DNA of 64,000 nt from NCBI GenBank assembly GCA_947504195.1, contig CANNGN010000007.1, forward strand, positions 146,710 to 210,709, given 5' to 3'. The stretch is from an uncultured Vibrio sp. Lineage in GTDB: Bacteria; Pseudomonadota; Gammaproteobacteria; Enterobacterales; Vibrionaceae. Each line of letters begins with the position of its first letter. Position 1 is the stretch's first letter. The translations under genes were made by a program, and so were the position numbers. Below, in pieces: positions 52,133-63,400 of this stretch. Under the pieces are notes generated by a model. That model had not been told where the DNA came from, did not search any database, and was given only the letters and a program-made list of their open reading frames with translations.

Positions 52133-52159
52133 AAAGGCGGCCTTATGGCCGCTTTTTTC
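52133..52159 (+). terminator. terminator downstream of adk
   Basis: GCGGCC TTAT GGCCGC (52137-52152) with an A-rich left flank and six T bases on the right. Confidence 0.85.
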
Positions 52160-52268
52160 ATTTTAAAATGTTAATATTCATATAGATTTTTCTTTTGATC
52201 ATTCATAATAGATTTCAATTGAAGAGAATATAAGCACTTGTCTTAGTATGATGGGTAGAAGGGATAGT

Positions 52269-53237
52269 ATGACTTCAGTGAAAAAATTCGGTGTGTTATT
52301 AGTGAACTTGGGTACACCTGACGAAGCTTCGGTGCCATCGATAAAACGTTTTTTAAGTCAGTTCTTACATGACAAACGTGTCGTTGATTTGAGTCGCTGG
52401 ATCTGGTGCCCATTGCTTCATGGAATTATATTGCCTATTCGAGCCCCTAAAGTGACAAAATTGTACCAACAAGTGTGGATGGAAGAAGGGTCTCCGTTGT
52501 TGGTGTATTCGAAACGCCAACGTGAAGCATTAGAGCGGATGCTAGATATACCTGTTGAATTGGGTATGGCATACGGAAACCCTAGTTTGCCCGATGGCCT
52601 AGAGCGCCTTAGAGAACGTGGTGCCGACTCGATAGTGATACTCCCTCTTTATCCTCAATATTCTGCGACCACCACTGCAGCCGTTTATGACGGAATCGCG
52701 AAAGCTCTAGCCTCTACTCGAGTCGTTCCTGAGATTTCGTATATTCGTGACTATTGTCAGCATCCACTTTATATCAAGGCACTTGCAAATAGTGTTCGTC
52801 AGTTTTGGGAAGAGAATGGTCAAGGTGATTATTTGCTTTGCTCGTATCATGGTATCCCTAAGCGTTTTGCAGACAATGGAGATATTTATCCAGAGCATTG
52901 TGAGATAACAACACGACTTCTCGGTGAAGAGCTAGGCCTAACTGAAGATCAGCTTGGAATGACGTACCAATCTCGTTTTGGAAGGGAAGAGTGGTTACAA
53001 CCCTATACGGATAAAACGTTGGAAAAACTGCCGTCTCAGGGAGTAAAACGGTTGGATATTATGGCTCCAGCATTTTCTGTTGACTGCTTGGAAACCCTTG
53101 AAGAACTTGCTGAAGAATGCAAAACAATTTATTTAGAAGCGGGTGGCGAATCATTCCAATATATACCTTGTTTGAATGACAATTTAGATCATATAGAAAT
53201 GATGGCTGACATGATTAAATTAAAAATTAAAAATTAA
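52269..53237 (+). CDS. hemH: HemH, ferrochelatase
   Basis: HemH inserts ferrous iron into protoporphyrin IX, the last step of heme synthesis. I chose the ATG at 52269 ([19 protein letters not shown]), with GGGA upstream, over one seven codons earlier; it gives 322 residues. [15 protein letters not shown] substrate loop ([15 protein letters not shown]), the conserved His in SYHGIPKRF and the Glu in [10 protein letters not shown] are present. The last codons (KLKIKN and stop) lie inside a seven-base tandem repeat. Confidence 0.96.
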   Translation: MTSVKKFGVLLVNLGTPDEASVPSIKRFLSQFLHDKRVVDLSRWIWCPLLHGIILPIRAPKVTKLYQQVWMEEGSPLLVYSKRQREALERMLDIPVELGMAYGNPSLPDGLERLRERGADSIVILPLYPQYSATTTAAVYDGIAKALASTRVVPEISYIRDYCQHPLYIKALANSVRQFWEENGQGDYLLCSYHGIPKRFADNGDIYPEHCEITTRLLGEELGLTEDQLGMTYQSRFGREEWLQPYTDKTLEKLPSQGVKRLDIMAPAFSVDCLETLEELAEECKTIYLEAGGESFQYIPCLNDNLDHIEMMADMIKLKIKN

Positions 53238-53276
53238 AAATTAAAAATTAAAAATTAAAAATTAAAAATTAAAAGT
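53221..53276. repeat. heptanucleotide tandem repeat TAAAAAT, 7 perfect units
   Basis: Seven perfect copies of TAAAAAT fill 53221-53269 and a degenerate eighth (TAAAAGT) ends at 53276. The array begins inside hemH, whose stop codon lies in the third unit, and reaches to within 39 bases of the rfaH start. Unit number is likely to vary between strains. Confidence 0.95.
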
Positions 53277-53314
53277 TAAGATTAATAATTTACTGATAGT
53301 TATAGTGAGTGCAT

Positions 53315-53809
53315 ATGAAACAGTGGTATTTGGTATATTGTAAGCGCGGTGAGCAGCCACGAGCAAGAATGCACCTAGAAAATCAGGGTGTGGAATGCTT
53401 TTACCCTGAAATTGAAGTCGAAAAAATAGTACGCGGGAAAAAGAAGAAGACGAGTGAACCACTTTTTCCATCTTATGTTTTTGTTTACTTTGATTTTGAG
53501 AAAGGACCAACGTTTACGACAGTGCGTTCCACTAGAGGGGTAACCGACTTTATCCGATTTGGCTCTCATCCTACAGTTATCGATTCGTCACTAATTGATG
53601 AATTGCGTAGTTTTCTCCCTGAGTTTGAATCTACACCCACCAATTTGCCAAAACATGGTGATGTAGTTCAGATTAAATCAGGTCAGTTCGCAGGAATAGA
53701 AGCGATCTATCAAGAATCAGATGGTGAAAAACGCTCATTTATGCTGGTGAAGATGATTAATCAAGATGTTTCGATGAGTATTGATAATCGTGATTTGCAT
53801 TTGAACTAA
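53315..53809 (+). CDS. rfaH: RfaH, transcription antiterminator
   Basis: RfaH is a NusG paralogue recruited at ops sites to extend long surface-polysaccharide operons. From the ATG at 53315 (MKQWYLVYCKRGEQ) it is 164 residues (E. coli 162); an earlier in-frame GTG is less likely. The NGN domain covers 1-100 (LFPSYVFVYFDFEKG, VRSTRGVTDFIRFG) and the fold-switching C-terminal KOW domain about 112-164. Its promoter must lie in or beside the heptamer repeat, or it is read through from hemH. Confidence 0.95.
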   Translation: MKQWYLVYCKRGEQPRARMHLENQGVECFYPEIEVEKIVRGKKKKTSEPLFPSYVFVYFDFEKGPTFTTVRSTRGVTDFIRFGSHPTVIDSSLIDELRSFLPEFESTPTNLPKHGDVVQIKSGQFAGIEAIYQESDGEKRSFMLVKMINQDVSMSIDNRDLHLN

Positions 53810-53834
53810 TTGATAAAATATTTTATATAAAAAT

Positions 53835-53864
53835 AAAAGAGGCGCTTTAAAGCGCCTCTTTTTA
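53835..53864. terminator. bidirectional terminator rfaH / asnB
   Basis: AAAGAGGCGCTTTAAAGCGCCTCTTTTT is a near-perfect palindrome with flanking A and T runs, serving both convergent genes. Confidence 0.9.
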
Positions 53865-53892
53865 ATGGATGAAAGGTCAAACGATAACGAAA

Positions 53893-55557
53893 TTAATATG
53901 CTTCGTTATGTACCGTTTTCACTGCGCGTCCTGATGGATCAGCACAGTTTTTAAATGACTCATCCCATTCAATCGCTTTTGCAGAAGAACAAGCTACTGA
54001 TGGACCACCTGGGACACATTCTGCTGCTGATGCCAGAGGGAAGAGCTCTTCAAAAATTTCACGATAAACATAGCCTTCTTTGGTGGTCGGCGTGTTGTAT
54101 GGGAAACGGAATTCCGCTGCTTCCATTTGCTCATCGGTTACTTTCGCTTCAGCGGTTTCTTTTAGTGTATCGATCCAACTATAGCCGACACCATCAGAGA
54201 ATTGCTCTTTTTGACGCCAAGCAATAGAGTCTGGTAGGTAATGTTCAAAACATTCACGTAGAATGTGTTTTTCCATTTTACCATTACCACACATCTTGTC
54301 TTTTGGATTCAAGCGCATTGCTACGTCGATAAATTCTTTATCTAAGAAAGGAACGCGACCTTCGATTCCCCAAGCTGCTAACGATTTGTTTGCTCGTGCG
54401 CAATCAAACATATTCAATGCAAGCAGTTTACGAACGGTTTCTTCGTGGAACTCTTGTGGGTTTGGCGCTTTGTGGAAGTATAGGTAACCCCCGAAAATCT
54501 CATCAGCACCTTCGCCAGAAAGTACCATTTTGATGCCCATAGCTTTGATCTTACGGCCTAGCAGATACATAGGTGTAGACGCACGGATTGTGGTGACATC
54601 GTAAGTTTCAATATGGTAAATAACATCACGGATAGCATCCAAGCCTTCTTGGATTGTATAGGTCATTTCGTGGTGAACTGTACCCAATTTGTCAGCTACT
54701 TCACGAGCGGCTTTTAGATCTGGTGCACCTTCAAGTCCGATTGCAAACGAGTGCAATTGTGGCCACCATGCCTGAGATTGTTCATCATCTTCAATGCGCA
54801 TTGCTGCGAAACGTTTAGCAACGGCTGATGTGATAGAAGAATCCAGTCCGCCAGAAAGAAGTACGCCGTATGGCACGTCGGTCATCAACTGACGCTTAAC
54901 CGCCGCTTCTAATGCGTCTGTGAGTTCTTCTTTACTACTTGAGTTGTCTTTTACTGCATCAAAGCTGTTCCAATCACGCGTGTAATAACGAACTGGCTCT
55001 GCATCTTCAGAACCATAGTAAGAACCAGGAGGAAATTCACTGATAGTTTTACACACTGGTACGAGTGCTTTCATTTCTGATGCAATGTAATAGTTACCTT
55101 TATCGTCATAACCTTGATACATTGGGATGATACCAATGTGGTCACGACCTACTAGGTACTGGTCTTTCTCTTCATCATAAAGAACAAATGCGAAAATGCC
55201 GTTTAGTTCTTCTAAAAGTTCATTGCCTAACTCTTGATACAAAGCAAGAATAACTTCACAGTCTGAATCAGTTTGGAATTCATACTTATCTTTGTAGCGT
55301 TCACGAATCTCTTTATGGTTATAGATTTCACCGTTTACCGCTAGGATGTGTTTTCCATTTGGGCTAACTAAAGGCTGAGCGCCACTATTTACACCAACAA
55401 TAGCTAAGCGCTCGTGCGCAAGAATGGCACGCTCACTAGAGTAAATTCCAGACCAGTCAGGTCCACGGTGGCGAAGTTTTTTAGACATTTCTAGAGCGAT
55501 TGGACGCAGTGCCTCTGCGCCTGATTTGATGTCCAGAATGCTAAATATTGAACACAT
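53893..55557 (-). CDS. asnB: AsnB, glutamine-hydrolysing asparagine synthetase
   Basis: AsnB makes asparagine from aspartate, glutamine and ATP. The start must be the ATG at 55557, because Cys2 (MCSIFSILD) is the glutaminase nucleophile after Met removal; an ATG two codons upstream would bury it. This gives 554 residues, the E. coli length. RHRGPDWSG and AIVGVNSGAQPL belong to the glutaminase domain; the ATP pyrophosphatase loop is LLSGGLDSS. GGA precedes the start by six bases. Confidence 0.97.
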   Translation of the reverse strand: MCSIFSILDIKSGAEALRPIALEMSKKLRHRGPDWSGIYSSERAILAHERLAIVGVNSGAQPLVSPNGKHILAVNGEIYNHKEIRERYKDKYEFQTDSDCEVILALYQELGNELLEELNGIFAFVLYDEEKDQYLVGRDHIGIIPMYQGYDDKGNYYIASEMKALVPVCKTISEFPPGSYYGSEDAEPVRYYTRDWNSFDAVKDNSSSKEELTDALEAAVKRQLMTDVPYGVLLSGGLDSSITSAVAKRFAAMRIEDDEQSQAWWPQLHSFAIGLEGAPDLKAAREVADKLGTVHHEMTYTIQEGLDAIRDVIYHIETYDVTTIRASTPMYLLGRKIKAMGIKMVLSGEGADEIFGGYLYFHKAPNPQEFHEETVRKLLALNMFDCARANKSLAAWGIEGRVPFLDKEFIDVAMRLNPKDKMCGNGKMEKHILRECFEHYLPDSIAWRQKEQFSDGVGYSWIDTLKETAEAKVTDEQMEAAEFRFPYNTPTTKEGYVYREIFEELFPLASAAECVPGGPSVACSSAKAIEWDESFKNCADPSGRAVKTVHNEAY

Positions 55558-55811
55558 ACTCATTCCTTTTTAGTTGTTCTATAACGATTTGGGTTAAATT
55601 TGCCATCTTGGTTAAAAAAATCAACCCAAAAGTATGTTTATTATTAAATAAACATTAGCTAGTTAAATAATATTCACCAAATCTTGATGTTTTATAAATA
55701 AAATTTAATTGCTGTATAAAATAGCAACGCCACATCAATCTTAGGTCAGTGGCTCTCTGCTGGACACACACATAACGAGCAAAGTCGAGGTGGTGTAAAA
55801 TACGTATTTAT

Positions 55812-57023
55812 CTAATCCATTAACTTTTGCAGTAACACGCCATTGAGCATTGCACGTTTAATCATAGCGAATGCAGCAATGGTGGGTTTGGCGTAAATTT
55901 GTGATTCTACAATTGGAAGGTCTTTATGGAATGCCTTTAAAGACTGATTCTGCACATTCCGTTCAAGAGCGGGAAAGATAAGCTCTTGAGCATTGGTAAT
56001 TTGACCGGCAATAATAATTTTTTGTGGGTTGAATAAGTTCACTGTGATAGCAACTGCCTTGCCTAATTGATTGCCGACCTTGATTAAGGTTTGGCGAGCG
56101 AGTTCATCACCTTGGTTGGCATGACGGCAAATATCATCAATCGTGATATTTTCAACGTCAGACAGTGTTGAAGAATACCCTTGCTGCAATAATTGATTCA
56201 CTCGGCGAACAATCGCTGGGTTTGATGCCACGGTTTCCAAACATCCAAAATTACCACACTGGCATTGAGCGCCGAGTGGATCGATTTGAATGTGTCCTAT
56301 CTCACCGACATTTCGATTATACCCTAGGAATATTTCTCCATTGACGATTAAGCCAGCCCCTGTACCACGACCAACACTAATCAGAATGGAGTCCTGACTG
56401 TCACGACTCGCTCCAAAGTAGTGCTCGGCGAGTGCAAGGCCTCGAATATCGTTACCAATAAAGCACTCCACACCAAAGTGATCCCCAATAATGTCACCCA
56501 GAGATAACGCATCAACATCGATGTTATGCATATATTCAACGACGCCAGTCTCGGGATTCACTAAACCAGGAAGAACAACACCAATCGCGATGAGTTTGTC
56601 GATGAGATGATCGGCTTGAATGAGAAACTCTTTGATGTAGTGGAGCAAACCATCAGTTAAATCTTCTTGGCGTAAGTAAAGGAACTCGTAGTAATTTGAA
56701 AACAGTTCATTGCCACCGAGATCGTAGAGACTAAGTTGAATGTAATCACGTCCTAAACGTACAGCAACGGAATGAAATGGTGTCACATCGGTTTCAAGTG
56801 AGATAGCTCTACGGCCACCGGTTGAAGCTTGATGTGCAACTTCTTTAATGAGCCCTCGTTCCAATAATTGGCGTGTTATTTTAGTGACACTGGCTGGCGC
56901 AAGTTGACTCACTTCAGCGACTTGAATTCGAGAAATTGGAGCGTATTGGTCGATTAAACGGTATACCGCTGCACCATTGAGCTGCTTAACTAAATCTACA
57001 TTACCTTTTTGAGTACCATTCAT
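55812..57023 (-). CDS. nagC: NagC, ROK-family N-acetylglucosamine repressor
   Basis: NagC represses amino-sugar genes and is induced by GlcNAc-6-phosphate. It is 403 residues (E. coli 406). An N-terminal winged helix (about 10-80; ISRIQVAEVSQLAPASVTKITRQLL) is followed by a ROK domain with GRGTGAGLIVNGE and the zinc motif CQCGNFGCLE. It overlaps nagA by one base (TAATG), so both are co-transcribed and NagC probably controls its own operon. Confidence 0.96.
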   Translation of the reverse strand: MNGTQKGNVDLVKQLNGAAVYRLIDQYAPISRIQVAEVSQLAPASVTKITRQLLERGLIKEVAHQASTGGRRAISLETDVTPFHSVAVRLGRDYIQLSLYDLGGNELFSNYYEFLYLRQEDLTDGLLHYIKEFLIQADHLIDKLIAIGVVLPGLVNPETGVVEYMHNIDVDALSLGDIIGDHFGVECFIGNDIRGLALAEHYFGASRDSQDSILISVGRGTGAGLIVNGEIFLGYNRNVGEIGHIQIDPLGAQCQCGNFGCLETVASNPAIVRRVNQLLQQGYSSTLSDVENITIDDICRHANQGDELARQTLIKVGNQLGKAVAITVNLFNPQKIIIAGQITNAQELIFPALERNVQNQSLKAFHKDLPIVESQIYAKPTIAAFAMIKRAMLNGVLLQKLMD

Positions 57024-58162
57024 TATTTATTTTGCTCGTAATGCCCATTAACGACTGTGGCTAAGACGTTATATTGATTATCAAAAATTGTGAGGTTGGC
57101 GAATTTTCCTACTTCAATAGTAGCAAAGTCTGTATCAATGCTGATCGCCATCGCTGGATAAAGAGTTGCCATCCTTAATGCTTCATCCAAAGGGATACCA
57201 ACCTGTTCAACACAATTCTGCACTGCTTCAATCATTGTAAGTGCAGAACCACCGAGAGTGCCATTTTCATCAATACACTTGCCATCTTTGTAATATACTT
57301 TCTTCCCTACAAAAAGAAAGTTATCGATCTCCGAGCCTGCAGGAGCTGTGGCATCGGTCACTAATATCAAGCGGTCAGTCATGATTTTATGGCTAACTCT
57401 AATGCTAGCATAGTCTACGTGATGACCATCTGCGATTATTCCAGCGTAAACACTGGGTGTATCAAATGCAGCACCAACTAAGCCCGGTTCGCGTCCACTC
57501 CATTGACTCATTGCATTAAAAAGATGGGTGACAAAGCTAGCTCCATTGCTAAATGCTTCCTTAGCTTGAGAAAAAGAACAGTTGCTGTGTCCGAGTGATA
57601 CGATAATTCCACAATCAGAAAGAGTTTTAATGGTGGATAAGTTATTTTCCGGATCTAAAGTAATCTTTTTTATAACATCACGGTTTTCAAGTAGAAATTC
57701 AAGCATTTCAGGATCGACTTTACGAATATGCTCAGAATTGTGTATGCCTCTTTTTTCTATTGAGATATATGGCCCTTCGAGATGAATGCCGGGAATGTGG
57801 TTAGGGAATTGTTGTTGATAGTCTCTTACACAGTTGATTGCTGCAACCATGTCTTGGTTCGTCGATGTGATTAGAGTTGGTAGAAACTGGCAACATCCTG
57901 AGTGCAAATTGGCATTATGCATTATACGAAGTGTGTCGACGCTAATGTTGTCGTTAAACATAACCCCACCACAGCCATTAAGCTGGAGGTCGATAAACCC
58001 TGGAGATATGGTTGCTCCGTCGAGATCGATCGTGTCGATCTGGTTGTCCAGTTTTTCAATTGGAACAATATCAAGAATTTTGTCACCACTAACGATAATG
58101 GCTGAATGTTCAAAAACCTGTTCACCTGTATAGATTACGCCATTCACTAGAGCATAAGTCAT
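57023..58162 (-). CDS. nagA: NagA, N-acetylglucosamine-6-phosphate deacetylase
   Basis: NagA removes the acetyl group from GlcNAc-6-phosphate in chitin and wall-sugar catabolism. It is 379 residues. Amidohydrolase features include [34 protein letters not shown] and the catalytic Asp in [14 protein letters not shown] precedes the ATG. It is the first gene of nagA-nagC. No nagB or nagE is adjacent. Confidence 0.96.
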   Translation of the reverse strand: MTYALVNGVIYTGEQVFEHSAIIVSGDKILDIVPIEKLDNQIDTIDLDGATISPGFIDLQLNGCGGVMFNDNISVDTLRIMHNANLHSGCCQFLPTLITSTNQDMVAAINCVRDYQQQFPNHIPGIHLEGPYISIEKRGIHNSEHIRKVDPEMLEFLLENRDVIKKITLDPENNLSTIKTLSDCGIIVSLGHSNCSFSQAKEAFSNGASFVTHLFNAMSQWSGREPGLVGAAFDTPSVYAGIIADGHHVDYASIRVSHKIMTDRLILVTDATAPAGSEIDNFLFVGKKVYYKDGKCIDENGTLGGSALTMIEAVQNCVEQVGIPLDEALRMATLYPAMAISIDTDFATIEVGKFANLTIFDNQYNVLATVVNGHYEQNK

Positions 58163-58534
58163 ACCATGTCCTGCCTTAAATTCTTGGTGTTTTTACTGAA
58201 TTGTTTCAACGTATTCATTAGGTTAATGCCACATTTTTACGCTTGCCAGATAGTGTAGCATGGAAGACAAGATAGCAGTAATATCAGAAATTAATCCGCT
58301 ATTTGGGGCGGATATCTCTGAGTGGAAATGAGTCATAGATTGCGCTTGTTTGGTTAGGTCAAATCGGAGTAGTGCATCGAATCGAAACTATAATAGAAAC
58401 TAAGATTGATGGAGAGAATAAAATAATTTCAATTTATCCTGATATTGTGTTGAGAATTAATAAATAATTGTGGATCATAGTCCTATACTAACCGATTCAG
58501 TCGGCCATTAAGTTACTATATTGAGGTGTTATAG
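58163..58534. other. divergent promoter region nagA / glnS
   Basis: These 372 bases must hold the promoters of nagA-nagC and glnS. A TATACT at 58484-58489 could be the glnS -10, but no good -35 stands 17 bases upstream. NagC and CRP sites are expected here; I could not place one with confidence. No coding sequence is seen. Confidence 0.45.
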
Positions 58535-60202
58535 ATGAGTGAAGCTGAGGCTCGTCCATCGAATTTTATTCGTCAAATTATTGATAAAGATTTGGCGGAA
58601 GGCAAACACACAAGTGTGCATACGCGTTTCCCACCAGAGCCAAATGGTTATCTGCACATTGGGCACGCTAAGTCTATTTGTTTGAATTTCGGAATTGCTC
58701 AGGACTATCAAGGCGAGTGTAATTTACGCTTTGATGATACTAATCCTGAAAAAGAAGACTTAGAGTACGTAGAATCGATTAAAAAAGATGTGCAATGGTT
58801 AGGTTTCCAGTGGGCTGGCGATATTTGCTATTCGTCAGATTATTTTGATCGCCTTTATGGTTTTGCTGTTGAACTGATTGAAAAAGGACTCGCTTACGTC
58901 GAAGAGCTGACTCCTGATGAGATTCGTGAATATCGCGGTACGTTAACTCGGCCAGGAAAACCAAGTCCATACCGTGAACGTTCGGTTGAAGAAAACTTAG
59001 CGTTGTTCGAAAAGATGCGTGATGGTGGTTTCCAAGAAGGGAAAGCGTGCTTACGTGCGAAAATTGATATGGCGTCGTCATTTATGGTACTGCGTGACCC
59101 AGTATTATACCGCGTTCGTTTTGCTACTCATCATCAAACGGGTGATAAGTGGTGTATCTATCCAATGTACGATTTCACGCACTGTATTTCCGATGCATTG
59201 GAAGGAATCACTCATTCATTATGTACTCTAGAATTCCAAGATAACCGTCGTTTATACGATTGGGTATTGGAGAACATAACGATTGAATGCCAACCACATC
59301 AATATGAGTTTAGTCGCCTTAACCTTGAATATACGGTAATGTCTAAGCGTCTGCTAAATCAGCTTGTCACTGAAAAGTTAGTCGATGGCTGGGATGATCC
59401 ACGTATGCCAACGGTTTCTGGACTGAGACGTCGAGGTTTTACACCAGCGTCCATCCGTGAATTTTGTAAGCGCATTGGGGTAACCAAACAGGACAACATG
59501 ATTGAGTATGGTTCACTTGAATCTTGTATTCGTGATGACCTTAACGAAAATTCACCAAGAGCAATGGCTGTGCTTGATCCGGTAAAGGTTGTGATTGAAA
59601 ACTACCCAGCAGATCAAGTCGAAATGTTAACCGTTGCAAATCATCCGAATAAGCCAGAGATGGGCGAGAGACAAGTTCCATTTAGTTGTGAAGTTTGGAT
59701 TGAAGGTGAAGATTTCCGCGAAGAAGCGAATAAAAAATACAAACGCTTAGTGTTAGGAAAAGAGGTGCGCTTACGTGGTGCCTACGTGATTAAAGCTGAG
59801 CGAATTGAAAAAGATGAGCAAGGGAATATCACGACGATTTTCTGTACTTACGATAGTGAGACGTTGGGGAAAAACCCAGCTGACGGTCGTAAAGTAAAAG
59901 GGGTGATTCATTGGGTCTCGGTTTCTGAAAGTGTGCCTGCAGAAGTTCGATTGTATGACCGGCTTTTCACTATTCCTAATCCCGCATCGGCAGAGTTTGG
60001 AGAAACATTAAACCCTGATTCCTTAATTAAGGTTTCCGGTTATGTTGAAAAAAGCTTACTCAATGCCAAACCGGAAGAAGGTTACCAGTTTGAACGCATA
60101 GGCTATTTTTGCCTAGATAATAAAGACTCAAGTGCTGAATCTTTGGTGTTTAATCGCACGGTTGGGTTGCGAGATACATGGGCAAAAATTAGTAATGGTT
60201 AA
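58535..60202 (+). CDS. glnS: GlnS, glutaminyl-tRNA synthetase
   Basis: GlnS charges tRNA-Gln. It is 555 residues (E. coli 554). The class I motifs are HIGH ([13 protein letters not shown], about 42-45) and MSKR ([11 protein letters not shown]), the GlnRS form of [15 protein letters not shown] is typical. GAGG lies eight bases before the ATG. A terminator follows. Confidence 0.98.
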   Translation: MSEAEARPSNFIRQIIDKDLAEGKHTSVHTRFPPEPNGYLHIGHAKSICLNFGIAQDYQGECNLRFDDTNPEKEDLEYVESIKKDVQWLGFQWAGDICYSSDYFDRLYGFAVELIEKGLAYVEELTPDEIREYRGTLTRPGKPSPYRERSVEENLALFEKMRDGGFQEGKACLRAKIDMASSFMVLRDPVLYRVRFATHHQTGDKWCIYPMYDFTHCISDALEGITHSLCTLEFQDNRRLYDWVLENITIECQPHQYEFSRLNLEYTVMSKRLLNQLVTEKLVDGWDDPRMPTVSGLRRRGFTPASIREFCKRIGVTKQDNMIEYGSLESCIRDDLNENSPRAMAVLDPVKVVIENYPADQVEMLTVANHPNKPEMGERQVPFSCEVWIEGEDFREEANKKYKRLVLGKEVRLRGAYVIKAERIEKDEQGNITTIFCTYDSETLGKNPADGRKVKGVIHWVSVSESVPAEVRLYDRLFTIPNPASAEFGETLNPDSLIKVSGYVEKSLLNAKPEEGYQFERIGYFCLDNKDSSAESLVFNRTVGLRDTWAKISNG

Positions 60203-60222
60203 ACATTTCTAAGCATTTCGAT

Positions 60223-60252
60223 TAAAAGCCAGCGAATTCGCTGGCTTTTTAC
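60223..60252 (+). terminator. terminator downstream of glnS
   Basis: AAAAGCCAGCGAATTCGCTGGCTTTTT is a perfect stem followed by T bases just after the glnS stop. Confidence 0.9.
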
Positions 60253-60431
60253 TATTCTTTATATGGGAAGCGCTGAATTTTTTGCTGTAAGAAATAATGT
60301 GAGCTTTAGTCAATTATTGTTGGTAAGCCTATTTTTTTCTTTTTAGTCTATAGTTTTGCGTCATTATTTCGATATAGTAACGAGACTATATTTTTCACTT
60401 ATATTTTATAAGCACAATAGCAGAGCCTTTT

Positions 60432-63400
60432 ATGCGTCTTAGTTTTACACGTCTGTTGCTGCCTCTCACGATTATGATCGTGACTCATGTTTCTTTTGTT
60501 AGTGCCGACACTGTTCGGATTACTGGCACAAATCAATCAAGCTTATCTACACAGAATAGCCAGATCACTGAGCCTTCAAGATTTTACGGTCCGACCGATA
60601 ACCGAGATACGCTTTGGTCAGTTGCGTCTACATTGCGCCCTTCACCAGAATTTACCGTCCAGCAAATGCTACTGGCTATATTCCAACTAAACCCTCAAGC
60701 ATTTGAAGATCAGAATATTCATAGTTTGATTCCCGGTAGTGTACTGCGTGTGCCTTCAACCGCACAGGTTGCTCGAGTATCTACGGCAAGCGCAGTTCAA
60801 ATTATGAAAGCGCATCAAGCAAAATTGGATGCTCAATCGAAACCGCGAATAAAAGCCGCCCCGGTTGTGGTTGAAACCATCGCGATAGAAACGACAACGA
60901 AGACGGTTACTCCGGAAAAAGAAGTTGCATCAACGCCGCCAATTCCACCTAAACCGGACGTTCCAGTTGAGCCAGCACCGATTGCAACACCGATCGCAAC
61001 ACCGATCGTTATTCCTGACCTGACAAAAGAAGCGCCCAAGCTAGCATTGGATAAGACACCAGATATGTCTGAGTTAGAAGAAAAGCTCAATTTATCGGCA
61101 TCGGAGCTTTCTGAACTTGAAGAAAAAAATCATCGCTTACTTGTTTTACTAACAAAAGTACAAAACGAAGTGGATGCGTTAAAAAGTGCGCTTGATGATG
61201 AAGGAAGAATTCGTGAAGAAGTAGAGCGCGCATTAAGTGAAGAGAGAGCACAGAAGGAAGAGGTTGAACGTGTCACACCAACTTCGTTGGATATGTTACT
61301 CGATAACTGGTGGATAGTTGGTGGTCTCGCACTCGTTCCTGGTTTATTGATCGCGTTAATCTTGGTGTTACTACTTGGTCGTAAAGGCAAGAAAACGGAA
61401 GAAGAGGTTGTTGCTGAAGCTCAGCCGCTAGCACCTGAGGCTGTTGCCGTTGGCTCAGCTGCGGCGACAGACGACGGTGAGTTAGATGATCTTAAACTCG
61501 ATGATGATCTTTTCGCCGTCACGGAAGATGCTGAAGAAGAGGAAAGCGACGAAGTTGCTGTTGACGATGCGCAAGAAGAAGATGATGTTTTTGCCGCACT
61601 TGATGATGTAGATCTTGATTTAAATCTTGATCCCGACGAAGACGATATTTTTGCAGGGATTGACGATGATGGTGATTTAGACACAACCAGTCTTGATGAC
61701 TTCGATGATTTACCTGAAAGTACTAACGGTATAAGCGTTAATGGTGATGATAAGGCTCTCGGCCTAGAAGAAATGGAGAGAGCTCTTGAAGACGCGTCGA
61801 TAGCATCAGATGAAGACGATGATTCAGTTGACGATTTGTTTGACCTATCAGATGACGAAGATGATAGCAATGATGCCATTGTGAGTGATGATGACATCGA
61901 AGCTTTATTGGCACAAGAGGGCACAGATCAAGCTACAGAAAGTGAGCCAGAAAGCAGTATCGACCAAGCAATGATTGATGAGTTGATGGGCGGTGGAGAC
62001 GATGAGAGCTTTAATCTCGACGATGACGAAGGGGAGTCAGATTCGGTTACCGACGAACTCGATACCGCACTGCTTGATGAAATCGTTGACTTAGACAGCG
62101 ATGGCGATACGGATCTAGAGGATGATTTTGGTTTCGATCTGTCAGACGATGAAGGTTCAGAAACAGAAGCCGTAGCCGACGATCTTGATAGCGCATTGCT
62201 TGATGAAATCGTTGATTTAGACAGCGATGATGACACGGATCTAGAGGATGATTTTGGTTTCGATCTGTCAGACGATGAAGGTTCAGAAACAGAAACCGTA
62301 GCCGACGATCTTGATAGTGCATTGCTTGATGAAATCGTTGATTTAGACAGCGATGGTGATACGGATTTAGAGGATGATTTTGGTTTCGATCTGTCAGACG
62401 ATGAAGGTTCAGAAACAGAAGCCGTTGCCGACGATCTTGATAGTGCATTACTTGATGAAATCGTTGATTTAGACAGCGATGGTGATACGGATTTAGAGGA
62501 TGATTTTGGTTTCGATCTGTCAGACGATGAAGGTTCAGAAACAGAAGCCGCTGCCGACGATCTTGATAGTGCATTACTTGATGAAATCGTTGATTTAGAC
62601 AGCGATGGTGATACGGATTTAGAGGATGATTTTGGTTTCGATCTGTCAGACGATGAAGGTTTAGAAACAGAATCAGTTGCCGACGACCTTGATGCGGGAC
62701 TGCTTGATGAAAGCATCGATTTAGACAGTGACGACGAAACTTCTGTCGAAGGTGACCTTGACTTATCTGATGATGAAGAGGCAGAGCCAGAATCAGTTGC
62801 CGAAGACCTCGATGCGGGACTGCTTGATGAAAGCATCGATTTAGACAGTGACGACGAAACTTCTGTCGAAGATGACCTTAATTTTGACTTATCTGATGAA
62901 GAGGCAGAGTCAGAATCAGTTGCCGACGACCTTGATACGGGACTGCTTGATGAAAGTGTTGATCTAGATAGTGAAGCCGATTTCTCTTTAGAGGATGTCG
63001 CGGATTTAGCAAGTGCCGAAGAAACGAATCTAGATGAAGAGATTGAACTTGAGATATCAGATGATGAAAGCTTAGATCCTGAATTGGAATCTGGTGAAGT
63101 TGATTCTGAATTACGTGATGACATAACTGATCTAAGCAGTGAAGACGAATCCAACTTAGATGCAGAACTTGCTCGTGACCCAGAACAAGGTGAGAGTTTA
63201 GAAGAGGAAACGGAACTAAAAGTTGATGATCTCGATACCACGCATCGCGATGATATTATTGATACAGTCGTTGCAGAGTCAGTTGATGAAGAAGAAGTCG
63301 AAACTGCATTAGATGTAGAAGACCCAACAGCAATAGAAGAGCTTGAACCTGTTGCTGACGATCTTGAGGAAAAGTCGGATAGTGAAGAGCAGCAGTCGGA

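Noticed and set aside
53221..53276. Phase-variable switching of HemH by the heptamer repeat
   Set aside because: The hemH stop is in the third unit, so adding or losing later units leaves the protein unchanged.
61421..63241. Long serine-rich open frames on the minus strand (437, 175 and 167 codons)
   Set aside because: They are antisense to the acidic hubP repeats; GAT/GAA-rich codons read backwards give serine-rich frames with few stops. No ribosome-binding site or domain.
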